Assembly (NCBI RefSeq): GCF_900116665.1
Contig: NZ_FPBK01000001.1
Location: 248,001-312,000 of the forward strand
DNA length: 64,000 bases
Reading direction: 5' to 3'
Source: Pustulibacterium marinum
GTDB lineage: Bacteria; Bacteroidota; Bacteroidia; Flavobacteriales; Flavobacteriaceae
Each line of letters starts with the position of its first letter. The stretch's first letter is position 1. Below are positions 17,673-26,579 of this stretch, piece after piece. The translations under genes and the position numbers were made by a program. The notes under the pieces were generated by a model. It saw only the letters and a list, made by a program, of their open reading frames with translations, had not been told where the DNA came from and searched no databases.

Positions 17673-20342
17673 ATGAAAAAAAATTACTTTCGCCTTGGAA
17701 GTAAAAGTTTTAAAAGCTTTTTCTTCTTAGGATCGGCATGCGTACTTACGGCATTTACTCCTGCCAATGATGGAGTAAATCCTCAGCCTTTCTTTGATGC
17801 AGAGGATTTTGTAGAATTCACAGTTTCAGGGTTTAATGAAGACGTTATTATCAATGGTATGGGAGATTTTAGTTTGTCTACCACAAGCGATGTTGACGGT
17901 ACTGGTTATTGCTTGTTAGAAATAGGTACCCAGGTTTCCGAATCTTCAACTGGAACTACTTATGGTTTACCTACTGATGGTATTTTAACTAGTTCGTCTA
18001 TTGACGATCTTACTTTTCAATTAGCAGATTATAGCGAAAACAATGTTTTGCGTATTGGTGATGCTGGTGAAACAGGAGAAACTAGTTTAACTTTTGCAGA
18101 GACAGGGTCTTATGAGGCTTTGTATTTTGCCGTTACCGGTGGTGGTGGTGCTACGACATTTAGTGGGACCGTAGACTTTGAAGATGGTTCAACACAGTCT
18201 TTTTCGTCTTTGGTTGCTGAAGACTGGTATCAATCAGGAGATGTTATTATAGCAGGTTTGGGCCGTGGTAACCGAAATGACAATGGGCTTCAAAATTTTT
18301 CAAATGGGCCAAAAATTTTCCAATTAAATGTTACAATTGATGCTGCAAACGAAGGTAAAACAGTTACAGGAGTTACTATCCAAAAGGATTCTGGAGGATA
18401 TTTAAACCTATTCGCTGTAAGTGGAAAATTAGCAGCAGATTGCCAATCTCCAGCTAGTTTAGTACAGGATGATGTATCAGCATTTGATGCTACATTTTCT
18501 TGGGAAGGTTATGCAGAAGGAGACACTTTTGAAGTTGCCATCGTAGAAACTGGTGCAGAAGAGCCAACAACAGGAACTACAGTTACTGAAGAAACGTATA
18601 CGTTTACAGAGCTTACGCCAGAAACAACCTATGATGTATATGTAAGAACAATATGTTCTGTATCAGGATATAGTTATTGGGAGTCTACCAGCTTTACAAC
18701 TCCTTGTGAAGCCGTTACTATGATTGATGAAAATTTTGATGATTATAATAACGGAGATTTTCCAAATTGTTGGTCGTCAATAAACGTTTCTGGTTCTGAT
18801 GTATGGAGTGTTTATGATTATAGTTATTATGCAAATTCAGGAACTAAGTCTATGCGATTATATGGATATTCTGCTCAACAGGATTATCTAATATCTTCAG
18901 GCTTAATTGTAGAAGAGCATTCAAATGATATTTTTTCATTTTATTCCAGAAGAGGATCTTCATATTATGATGCTAATTTTGATGTATTAGTATCAACTAC
19001 CGGTACTTCAGAGGCCGATTTCACAGATATTATTGCTTCAAATGTTTCTTTAGCTACTTCCTATACGTACTATGAATATGACTTATCAGCATATGATGGA
19101 CAGACAATTTATGTAGCAATCGTAGGGAATCTAGAGAGTGCTTATGCAGGAATCTATGTAGACGACGTATTGACTTATGGAAGTGATTATTGTTCTGCTC
19201 CTACAAATTTGGCAGCGACTGATATTACTCCATCAACAGCTACACTTTCTTGGGAAGATGAAGAGGGAGCTTCTTGGGAAATTGTTGTACAAGAGCAAGG
19301 TACAGGAGCTCCTACAGAAGCGGGAACTACTGTAGAGGCTACAATTTATGATGCTACTTATGACGCAGGTAGTTTATCAGAATTCTATGTTCGTACAATT
19401 TGTGCAGATGGTGTAAACTATAGCCCTTGGTCTGGACCTTTTACTTTTGGTGGCTATCAACCTCTTGAAGTTTCTGGAGGATTGAATGCAGATGTTATAG
19501 CTAACGGAGTTGGTGATGCTTCAGAATCTACAAATGCATCTGTAGATACAGGGAATTATGCTTTTGTATCAAATGATTTTAAAGCGACAGAAGAGGCTAG
19601 TGACCTAAGCTTTGGTTTGCCTTCAAATGGAATTTTTAACAGTGCTAGTACATCTGGTTTAATCTATGATATTAATGATTATGATCAAGATAATGTATTG
19701 AGAATGCAAACAACCGGAGCAGATAACGGCGGAACTATTACTTTTAGTAATGCTGAACCAGCTGAAAAATTATTTTTGGCACTTACAGCAGGTAGTGCTG
19801 CCGGTACTATTACGGGGACTATAAATTTTGCAGATGGTACTACACAGGCTATAGACGCTTCTTCAATTCCAGATTGGTATGATTCGAGTTCTTTGCCAAT
19901 AGCTATTTCTGGTATTGGTAGAATTAATGTAACAAATAACAACACAGAGAATCCTTCTGGTAATCCAAGAATCTATGAACTTGCTATTGATGTTTTCGAT
20001 GAAAATCAAAGCAAGGTGATTTCTTCTGTAACGCTTCAAAAGGATACTGCAGATGGGGTAATAAATGTATTTGCTTTTAGTATTAAGTATTCAGGAGAAA
20101 CTGCAGCTGTTGCAGGTGTTCATCAGGCTGCTATTAAGGTATATCCAAACCCTGTTCAGAATCAATTAACAGTTTCTGGAGTTACTGTTTCAGGTGTTGA
20201 GGTGTTTAATATGTTAGGGCAACAAATGTCTGTAAAATTAACTGAGAATGTTGTTGATATGAGTAGTTTAAATACAGGAATTTATCTTGTGACTATTCAT
20301 TCAAGTAATTCAACTCAGACAATTAGAGTCATCAAGAAGTAA
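17673..20342 (+). CDS. Secreted multidomain surface protein (FN3 and MAM-like domains) with T9SS type A sorting domain
   Basis: 889 residues. The order is: signal peptide (1-30); an unnamed beta-rich module (about 47-253, from VEFTVSGFNEDVI to NLFAVSGKL); FN3 (257-343); a MAM/choice-of-anchor-J-like domain (345-507, with IDENFDDYNN, FPNCWSS and YEYDLSAYDGQTIYVAI); FN3 (508-595); a second copy of the N-terminal module (598-807); and a type A sorting domain (820-889: IKVYPNPVQNQL, MLGQQ, basic end IRVIKK). It should be exported by the type IX system and possibly anchored on the cell surface. MAM-like and FN3 domains fit adhesion or glycan/protein binding; no catalytic motif is visible. It is the shorter paralogue of the next gene. 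Confidence 0.92.
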   Translation: MKKNYFRLGSKSFKSFFFLGSACVLTAFTPANDGVNPQPFFDAEDFVEFTVSGFNEDVIINGMGDFSLSTTSDVDGTGYCLLEIGTQVSESSTGTTYGLPTDGILTSSSIDDLTFQLADYSENNVLRIGDAGETGETSLTFAETGSYEALYFAVTGGGGATTFSGTVDFEDGSTQSFSSLVAEDWYQSGDVIIAGLGRGNRNDNGLQNFSNGPKIFQLNVTIDAANEGKTVTGVTIQKDSGGYLNLFAVSGKLAADCQSPASLVQDDVSAFDATFSWEGYAEGDTFEVAIVETGAEEPTTGTTVTEETYTFTELTPETTYDVYVRTICSVSGYSYWESTSFTTPCEAVTMIDENFDDYNNGDFPNCWSSINVSGSDVWSVYDYSYYANSGTKSMRLYGYSAQQDYLISSGLIVEEHSNDIFSFYSRRGSSYYDANFDVLVSTTGTSEADFTDIIASNVSLATSYTYYEYDLSAYDGQTIYVAIVGNLESAYAGIYVDDVLTYGSDYCSAPTNLAATDITPSTATLSWEDEEGASWEIVVQEQGTGAPTEAGTTVEATIYDATYDAGSLSEFYVRTICADGVNYSPWSGPFTFGGYQPLEVSGGLNADVIANGVGDASESTNASVDTGNYAFVSNDFKATEEASDLSFGLPSNGIFNSASTSGLIYDINDYDQDNVLRMQTTGADNGGTITFSNAEPAEKLFLALTAGSAAGTITGTINFADGTTQAIDASSIPDWYDSSSLPIAISGIGRINVTNNNTENPSGNPRIYELAIDVFDENQSKVISSVTLQKDTADGVINVFAFSIKYSGETAAVAGVHQAAIKVYPNPVQNQLTVSGVTVSGVEVFNMLGQQMSVKLTENVVDMSSLNTGIYLVTIHSSNSTQTIRVIKK

Positions 20343-20363
20343 ACTTCGATAACTTAAAATAGT

Positions 20364-20404
20364 AAGAAACCACCCATTTTTTTGGGTGGTTTCTTTTTTT
20401 TTTC
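20364..20404 (+). terminator. Intrinsic terminator of the first surface-protein gene
   Basis: GAAACCACCCA (20366-20376) pairs with TGGGTGGTTTC (20383-20393), loop of six T, followed by about 11 T. The gap of 329 bp to the next gene (20343-20671) holds only this terminator, AT-rich DNA and the promoter of the paralogue. Confidence 0.9.
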
Positions 20405-20637
20405 AAAATTAAATCACTTAAGAAGTTTTTTTGTGAAAAATTGCATTAGAGCGCAATGGTAACAGAATTAACGATTTAGCAAAATATATTTCTTTTTTAA
20501 ATCTAAAATTCGTTAAATATGATTATTGTTTGAATAATATTAATTTATGTTAAAATATTGAGGTAAATTAATTCATTTTTGTTAATGAATGATTAATGTG
20601 TTATAATAATTTAATTTTTTTGACAAATTCATTTTGT

Positions 20638-20645
20638 TAAGTTTG
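20638..20645 (+). promoter_or_regulatory. -7 promoter element of the second surface-protein gene
   Basis: TAAGTTTG, exact TANNTTTG match, 26 nt before the ATG at 20672. A TTG lies 15 nt upstream, somewhat too close for a typical -33 element. Confidence 0.5.
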
Positions 20646-20671
20646 TGTAAACTAATTAATCATCCAATAAT

Positions 20672-23600
20672 ATGAAGAAAAACTACTTTTCATGGAGAAG
20701 AAAGGGTTTTAAAAACTTGTTTCTTCTATCATCAGCTTGTGTTCTAGCAAGTTTTTCCCCAAAATCTTCGATAGACAACCCGCCTGCAAAGAGCAATGCG
20801 CTGCCTTTTTTTGATCCACTTGATTATGTACAATTTACTGTTACTGGTTTTACAGAAGATGTAGTGGCAAACGGAGTTGGAGCGGCTAGTGTAACAACTA
20901 CGAACTCTGTTGATGCTGCCAATTATGTTTTTGCAGCATACGGTACACAATTTACAGAGGGAGGTTCTTCTGTAACAACCGGATTACCTTCAGACGGAAT
21001 TTTAACCAATTCTTCTAACTCGGACTTAACATTTCAGTTAGCTGATTACAGCGAAAACAATGTGTTGAGATTGCAAACGCAATCTTCAGAAGGTTCTGTT
21101 ACTTTTGCCGAAACTGGGTCTTACGAGACTATTTATATGGCTGTAACTTCTGGTGATGGAGCTTCTACTGTTAGTGGAACTATTGATTTTGAAGATGGAA
21201 CCACACAGGCTTTTTCAAGTTTATCAGTGTCTGATTGGTTCGGAGGTTCAAATCCATTAATTTCTGGTATTGGTCGTAAAAGTAGAACTACTACAGCGGC
21301 TTTTGAATCTAATAGCAGTAATCCTCGTATTTATCAATTAACAGTTGTGGTAGATGCAGCTAACCAAAGTAAAACAGTAACTGGTATTACAATTACCAAA
21401 GATAGTTCTGGAGGAGTATTTAACTTGTTTGCTGTTACAGGTAAATTGGCAGCAGATTGTCAGGCTCCAACAGATGTTACAGAAGATACAGTGAATGCAT
21501 TTGATGCAACTTTTTCATGGACAGGTTATGCAGAAGGAGATACTTTTGAAGTAGCCATCGTAGAGGGAGGAGCTGAAGCGCCAACTTCTGGAATTGCTGT
21601 TTCAGTAGAAACATATCAGTTTGCAGATTTAGATCCTGAAACATCTTACGATGTATATGTAAGAACTGTTTGTTCGGTTTCTGGATATAGTTATTGGGCT
21701 GGTCCATATAACTTTACTACGCCGGTTTCTTGTGTAGCTCCTACAGAAATTACTATTTCAGCTATTGAAACTACATCTGCAACTGTTACATGGACAGCAG
21801 GTTCTGAAGATCAAGATACTTTTGAGTATGTTCTTCAAGTGGCTGGTTTAGATGCGCCAGAATCTGGAGAAGAAACTTCAGAAACTAGTTTTGATGTAAC
21901 TGAGCTTGCTTCTAATACAGAATATGATGTGTATGTAAGAGCTAACTGTGGTGAGGCCAATGGTTATAGTTCTTGGACAATGGTAACTTTTGTAACGGCT
22001 TGTGAAGCTTTTACAGCTATAGATGAAAGTTTTGAAGATGAAGAATTTCCAAACTGTTGGAGTATTATAAACGGAGGAGGTTCAAATCAATGGGTAGTTT
22101 ACAATAGTGAATCTTATGCTCATACTGGTAGCTATTCGATGAGATTAACGTATAATTCAACAGCCCATAATGATTTTTTAATAACTCCTGCATTTACAGT
22201 AGTAGATCATGTTTCAGATATGATTTCATTTTGGTCGAAAAGTTATAGCGATTATTGGGGAGAAGAATTTAATGTATTGGTTTCTACAACAGGAAATGAA
22301 GAGGAAGATTTTACGGATATTATTGCGTCTTCTGTTCAGCCAGGTGGAACTTATACAGAGTATGAGTATAATCTTTCAGCTTATGAAGGGCAAACAATTT
22401 ACTTTGCAATTCAAGCAGTGTCTACAAATGAGCTTTATCTAAGTGTTGATGATATTAAAACTTTTGCAGAACCTTACTGTTTAGTTCCTGAAAATATTGT
22501 TTCTTCTGCCATTACTTCTGATTCCTTTACAGTTTCTTGGGATATGGGAGATAATACAGCATGGGAAATAGCCTATGTAGAGTCTGGTGAAGAGGCTCCA
22601 GAATCTGGTACAGCTGTGACCGAAGCTACTTATGAGTTTACCGAAATGATACCTAATACAACTTTTGATGTCTATGTAAGAACAGATTGTGGTGAGGAAG
22701 ATGGTTATAGTGAATGGGTTAGTATTTCGGTAACCACGGCTTGTGAAGCTACTACTATGATCGATGAAGGTTTTGAAGGTGGAGAATTGCCTAGTTGTTG
22801 GAGTGTAATTAATGGTGGTGGGGCTAACCAATGGGTTATCTATAACAGTGAATCTTATGCGCATACTGGTAGCTATTCAATGAGGTTATCCTATAATTCA
22901 ACAGCTCATGATGATTATTTGATATCGCCACCTTTTACTGTTGAAAGTCATGTTTCAGATATGGTTTCTTTTTGGTCGAAGAGTTATAGTGATTATTGGG
23001 CAGAAGAATTTAATGTGTTGGTTTCTACTACAGGAAATTACGAGACGGACTTTACAGATGTAATCGCTTCTAGTGTGCAACCTGGAGGTACTTATACAAA
23101 GTATGAGTATGATCTTTCGGCTTATGAAGGTCAAACCATATATTTTGCAATACAAGCAGTTTCTACAAATGAATATTACCTAAGTATAGATGATTTTATG
23201 ACGTTTGGAAGTGACTACTGTGCTGCTCCAACAGATCTTACTGCAACAGATATTACACCAACCACGGCTACATTATCTTGGACAGACGATGAATCAACTT
23301 CTTGGGAAATTGTAGTACAAGAAGAAGGTTCTGGAGAGCCAACAGAAGCAGGAACTTTAGTTGAAGCAACTACCTATGAATCTACTTATTCTGCAGGTAC
23401 TGTTTCAGAATTTTATGTACGCTCTGTATGTGCAGACGGTGTAAATTATAGTCCATGGTCGGGTCCATTTTCTTACGGAGGCTATACTTCTTTAGAAATT
23501 TCTGGAGGTCAGAATTACGATGTTATTGCAAATGGAGTTGGTAGTAGTACAACTTCTACAACCAATGATGTAGATGGAGCTAACTATGCTTATATAAGTG

Positions 23601-24370
23601 CAGATTTTAAAGTGAATGAATCAGATGATGATTTAACTTACGGACTTCCTGTTTCTGGAGTAATCAGTAGTCCTAATACAGCAGGATTAAGCTACCAAAT
23701 GAGTGATTATTCAGGTAATAACTCATTAAGAATTGAAACTTCTGGAGCTGATAATGGTGGAACTATGACCATTGCAGCGGCACAACCAGCTGAAAAGTTA
23801 TATTTATTGGTTACTTCTGGAAGTGGAGCAGGTGATATCACAGGATCTATCAATTTTACAGATGGAACATCTCAAACAATCTATACCAACACAGTACCAA
23901 ACTGGTTTAATTCGTCTGATCTTCCTGTGGCGATCTCAGGTATTGGTCGAATCAATTTAACAAATGATAACTTAGAGAACCCAAGTGGAAATCCAAGATT
24001 GTATGAGATTGAAGTTTTAATTGGTCAAATTCATCATGAAAAAACTATAGGTTCTATTACTATTCAGAAAGATTCAGGAGATGGTGTAGTGAATGTTTTT
24101 GCTGCAAGTATTAAATATTCTTCGGCTGCTGCTTCTGTTAAAGATGTAAACGCATCTTTGGTAAAAGTTTATCCAAACCCTGTTCAAGATAAACTTTCTA
24201 TATCTGGTGTAGACGCTACTTCTGTTGAAGTGTATAATATGCTAGGTCAGCAAATGAATGTTAAATTAAATAACAATGTTGTAGATATGGCTGGTTTAGA
24301 AACCGGAGTATACTTGGTGACTATCCATGCAGCAAATGCAACAGAGACAATTAGAGTTATTAAAAAGTAA
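20672..24370 (+). CDS. Large secreted surface protein (four FN3, two MAM-like domains) with T9SS type A sorting domain
   Basis: 1232 residues, a longer paralogue of the preceding gene. Order: signal peptide (1-30); unnamed beta-rich module (about 53-259); FN3 (263-350); FN3 (354-443); MAM/choice-of-anchor-J-like domain (444-603); FN3 (604-690); second MAM-like domain (691-850), nearly identical to the first; FN3 (851-937); second unnamed module (about 940-1150); type A sorting domain (1163-1232, VKVYPNPVQDKL, MLGQQ, IRVIKK). The extra length comes from an added FN3 and from internal duplication of MAM plus FN3 with a 741-bp period. Export by the type IX system is expected. Adhesion is the likeliest role; no enzyme active site is seen. 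Confidence 0.92.
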   Translation: MKKNYFSWRRKGFKNLFLLSSACVLASFSPKSSIDNPPAKSNALPFFDPLDYVQFTVTGFTEDVVANGVGAASVTTTNSVDAANYVFAAYGTQFTEGGSSVTTGLPSDGILTNSSNSDLTFQLADYSENNVLRLQTQSSEGSVTFAETGSYETIYMAVTSGDGASTVSGTIDFEDGTTQAFSSLSVSDWFGGSNPLISGIGRKSRTTTAAFESNSSNPRIYQLTVVVDAANQSKTVTGITITKDSSGGVFNLFAVTGKLAADCQAPTDVTEDTVNAFDATFSWTGYAEGDTFEVAIVEGGAEAPTSGIAVSVETYQFADLDPETSYDVYVRTVCSVSGYSYWAGPYNFTTPVSCVAPTEITISAIETTSATVTWTAGSEDQDTFEYVLQVAGLDAPESGEETSETSFDVTELASNTEYDVYVRANCGEANGYSSWTMVTFVTACEAFTAIDESFEDEEFPNCWSIINGGGSNQWVVYNSESYAHTGSYSMRLTYNSTAHNDFLITPAFTVVDHVSDMISFWSKSYSDYWGEEFNVLVSTTGNEEEDFTDIIASSVQPGGTYTEYEYNLSAYEGQTIYFAIQAVSTNELYLSVDDIKTFAEPYCLVPENIVSSAITSDSFTVSWDMGDNTAWEIAYVESGEEAPESGTAVTEATYEFTEMIPNTTFDVYVRTDCGEEDGYSEWVSISVTTACEATTMIDEGFEGGELPSCWSVINGGGANQWVIYNSESYAHTGSYSMRLSYNSTAHDDYLISPPFTVESHVSDMVSFWSKSYSDYWAEEFNVLVSTTGNYETDFTDVIASSVQPGGTYTKYEYDLSAYEGQTIYFAIQAVSTNEYYLSIDDFMTFGSDYCAAPTDLTATDITPTTATLSWTDDESTSWEIVVQEEGSGEPTEAGTLVEATTYESTYSAGTVSEFYVRSVCADGVNYSPWSGPFSYGGYTSLEISGGQNYDVIANGVGSSTTSTTNDVDGANYAYISADFKVNESDDDLTYGLPVSGVISSPNTAGLSYQMSDYSGNNSLRIETSGADNGGTMTIAAAQPAEKLYLLVTSGSGAGDITGSINFTDGTSQTIYTNTVPNWFNSSDLPVAISGIGRINLTNDNLENPSGNPRLYEIEVLIGQIHHEKTIGSITIQKDSGDGVVNVFAASIKYSSAAASVKDVNASLVKVYPNPVQDKLSISGVDATSVEVYNMLGQQMNVKLNNNVVDMAGLETGVYLVTIHAANATETIRVIKK
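22001..22480 (+). repeat. Internal DNA repeat, copy 1 (MAM-like domain)
   Basis: 480 bp encoding residues 444-603. It is repeated with high similarity and no length change at 22742-23221; the protein copies share long runs such as SESYAHTGSYSMRL. Confidence 0.85.
22742..23221 (+). repeat. Internal DNA repeat, copy 2 (MAM-like domain)
   Basis: Second 480-bp copy, encoding residues 691-850, offset exactly 741 bp (247 codons) from copy 1. Differences are scattered and mostly at third codon positions. Confidence 0.85.
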
Positions 24371-24397
24371 CCCGCTTTTTTCATAATAATTATTGGT

Positions 24398-24430
24398 AAA
24401 AGCCACCCGATTCAATTGGGTGGCTTTTTT
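24398..24430 (+). terminator. Intrinsic terminator of the second surface-protein gene
   Basis: AAAAGCCACCC (24398-24408) pairs with GGGTGGCTTTT (24418-24428), followed by more T. The CCACCC/GGGTGG core is the same as in the terminator of the upstream paralogue. Confidence 0.9.
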
Positions 24431-24483
24431 AATATTTAGATAATAGCTATAAACGTGTATTTGATGTACTTTAGGTGAAAATA

Positions 24484-25251
24484 ATGTCTATGAAAAATTT
24501 TATACTTCTCATGTTTATGGCGACACTAATCAACAATATTCAAGCTCAGGAAACAAAACCAATTATTATAGGTCATAGAGGAGCTATGGGGTATGAATTG
24601 GAAAATACAATTCCATCTATTAAAAAAGCATTGGAGCTAAATGTAGATATGATTGAAATTGATGTTTATAAAATTGCAACAGGCGAAATTGTTGTTTTTC
24701 ATGACGATACAGTGGATAGACTTTCTAATTCTACAGGCTCAATAGAAGATTTTAGTTTTACAGTACTTAGGGAAATAGCGTTAAAAGATAGTTTACAAAT
24801 ACCAACTTTAGAAGAGGTTATAAACACGATTGATAAGAAATGTAAATTGAATATAGAACTGAAAGGTGCAAATACCGCAACTGATACATACCGTATTATT
24901 CAGGATTGTATACAACTTAAAAATTGGGAAAAATCAGATTTTATCATATCAAGTTTTCGTTGGGATGAACTAGAGAAAATGAGATCTTTAGATGAAAATA
25001 TAGCTATCGCCATTCTATTAGAAGGAGATCCTTTAGAAGGTATTGTTATAGCACAAGAGCTGAAAGCAATAGCTATAAATCCTGCTTTCAAAAACTTAAC
25101 TTCAGAAAATGTAGCTAAGATCAAATCGTTACATTTTAAGATATTTCCGTGGACGGTAAATAGTTTGGAAAATATCCATGCAATGATCAATTTTAAAGTT
25201 GATGGTATCATTACAAATTATCCTGATAGAGTTGCAGAAGCTTTGAAATAA
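24484..25251 (+). CDS. Glycerophosphodiester phosphodiesterase, secreted
   Basis: Hydrolyses glycerophosphodiesters to glycerol-3-phosphate and an alcohol. About 256 residues. A signal peptide (KNFILLMFMATLINNIQAQ) directs it to the periplasm. The GDPD metal and catalytic motifs are intact: GHRGAMGYELENT (catalytic His, metal Glu), MIEIDVYK, the second catalytic His in VVFHDDTVDRL, NIELKG, and the C-terminal FPWTVNS and DGIITNYPDR. The frame also allows starts at 24475 (GTG) and 24490 (ATG); I prefer an ATG, and 24490 is equally possible. No -7 element was found upstream, and a terminator precedes it. Confidence 0.93.
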   Translation: MSMKNFILLMFMATLINNIQAQETKPIIIGHRGAMGYELENTIPSIKKALELNVDMIEIDVYKIATGEIVVFHDDTVDRLSNSTGSIEDFSFTVLREIALKDSLQIPTLEEVINTIDKKCKLNIELKGANTATDTYRIIQDCIQLKNWEKSDFIISSFRWDELEKMRSLDENIAIAILLEGDPLEGIVIAQELKAIAINPAFKNLTSENVAKIKSLHFKIFPWTVNSLENIHAMINFKVDGIITNYPDRVAEALK

Positions 25252-25276
25252 AACTAGCTTAAAACCTTTATCTTTG
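25242..25276 (+). promoter_or_regulatory. Promoter of the HI0933-family flavoprotein gene, probably giving a leaderless mRNA
   Basis: TATCTTTG at 25269-25276, exact -7 consensus, with TTTG (TTG at 25243-25245) 23 nt upstream. Only 5 nt separate the -7 element from the ATG at 25282, so transcription should start within about 2 nt of the start codon. Confidence 0.6.
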
Positions 25277-25281
25277 CTAGC

Positions 25282-26487
25282 ATGAAAACAGATGTGTTAG
25301 TAATTGGTGGTGGCGCAGCCGGCTTTTTTTCTGCCATAAATATAGCTCAGCAATCAAATCTTCGTGTGACCATTGTGGAGCGTGGAAAAGAAGTGTTAGG
25401 AAAAGTGAAAATTTCTGGTGGCGGGCGTTGCAACGTGACACATGCCGAATTCATTCCGAATGAGCTAGCCAAAAATTATCCTAGAGGAGAAAAAGAACTT
25501 AGAGGTCCATTTCATAGTTTTATGAGCGGTGATGTAATGGGGTGGTTCGAAGAAAGAGGAATTGCTTTAAAAATTGAAGAAGACGGCAGGGTTTTCCCCG
25601 CTTCAGATGATTCACAAACCATTATAGATTGTTTTCTTCAGGAAGCGGAAAAATATGGCGTAAAGGTATTGCGTGGTCATACCGTAAAAACGATACAGCC
25701 AAACCAAAATAAGTTTAATGTTGTTGCGGGTGATTTGGAAATAGAAGCCCAAAAAGTAGTGGTTGCCACGGGTAGTAATCCAAAGGTTTGGAAACTTTTA
25801 GAAACGCTTGGTCATACTGTTATTCAACCCGTACCTTCTTTGTTTACATTCAATTCAAAAGATGCTCGCATCAAAAATTTACCGGGTGTTGTAGCCAATG
25901 TAAGTACTAAAGTTTTAGGAAGTAAGTTAAGTTCGCAAGGACCGTTGCTTATTACTCATTGGGGAATGAGTGGTCCCGCTATTTTGAAATTATCTGCGTG
26001 GGGAGCTCGAATTTTAAATGAAAAAAATTATCAGTTTCAAATTGAAATCAATTGGTTGCAACATGCTAGTTTTGAAGAAGTATTAGATATGTTGAAAGCA
26101 GAAAAGCAGGAAAATCCCAAAAAACAGATCATAAATTCACGAATTTTCGAACTTCCAAAAAGGCTTTGGGAATCTATAGTAGTTGCTTGTGAAGTACAAG
26201 AAGTTCGCTGGGCCGATAGTACAAAAAAGCAACTTCAACAATTGGCAAAGGAGTTAACGCAAGCTACTTTCAATATCAACGGGAAAAGTACTTTTAAAGA
26301 AGAGTTTGTTACAGCAGGTGGCGTGAAATTAAAAGAAATCAACTTCAAAACTTTTGAAAGTAAACTTCATAAGAACCTCTTTTTTGCAGGCGAAGTATTA
26401 AATATTGATGCAATTACCGGCGGTTTTAATTTTCAAAATGCCTGGACAAGCGGATTTTTGGTAGCAAAGTCAATTGCTGAAAACTAG
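25282..26487 (+). CDS. HI0933/BaiN-family FAD-dependent oxidoreductase
   Basis: Flavoprotein of the HI0933 family (conserved, often annotated NAD(P)/FAD-dependent oxidoreductase or aminoacetone oxidase-like). 401 residues, usual length. The FAD-binding Rossmann motif VIGGGAAGFFSAI starts at residue 7; GGGRCNVTH, EDGRVFPASDDSQTI and the closing FAD site GEVLNIDAITGGFNFQNAWTSG are signatures of the family. The physiological substrate is not settled for most members. Because the nucleotide-binding strand starts at residue 4, the ATG at 25282 must be the true start, which matters for the leaderless-promoter reading. Confidence 0.93.
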   Translation: MKTDVLVIGGGAAGFFSAINIAQQSNLRVTIVERGKEVLGKVKISGGGRCNVTHAEFIPNELAKNYPRGEKELRGPFHSFMSGDVMGWFEERGIALKIEEDGRVFPASDDSQTIIDCFLQEAEKYGVKVLRGHTVKTIQPNQNKFNVVAGDLEIEAQKVVVATGSNPKVWKLLETLGHTVIQPVPSLFTFNSKDARIKNLPGVVANVSTKVLGSKLSSQGPLLITHWGMSGPAILKLSAWGARILNEKNYQFQIEINWLQHASFEEVLDMLKAEKQENPKKQIINSRIFELPKRLWESIVVACEVQEVRWADSTKKQLQQLAKELTQATFNINGKSTFKEEFVTAGGVKLKEINFKTFESKLHKNLFFAGEVLNIDAITGGFNFQNAWTSGFLVAKSIAEN

Positions 26488-26550
26488 ACGCTAACATTTA
26501 TTTATCATAATTTTCATGCCTATTTCTATATAGAGAAACCAAGAATCAAT

Positions 26551-26558
26551 TATCTTTG
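26551..26558 (+). promoter_or_regulatory. -7 promoter element of the mevalonate gene cluster
   Basis: TATCTTTG, exact match, 21 nt before the ATG at 26580. No TTG at the expected -33 distance. It probably drives decarboxylase, kinase and prenyltransferase genes. Confidence 0.5.
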
Positions 26559-26579
26559 TTAAGAAAGCAATAGAATAGC

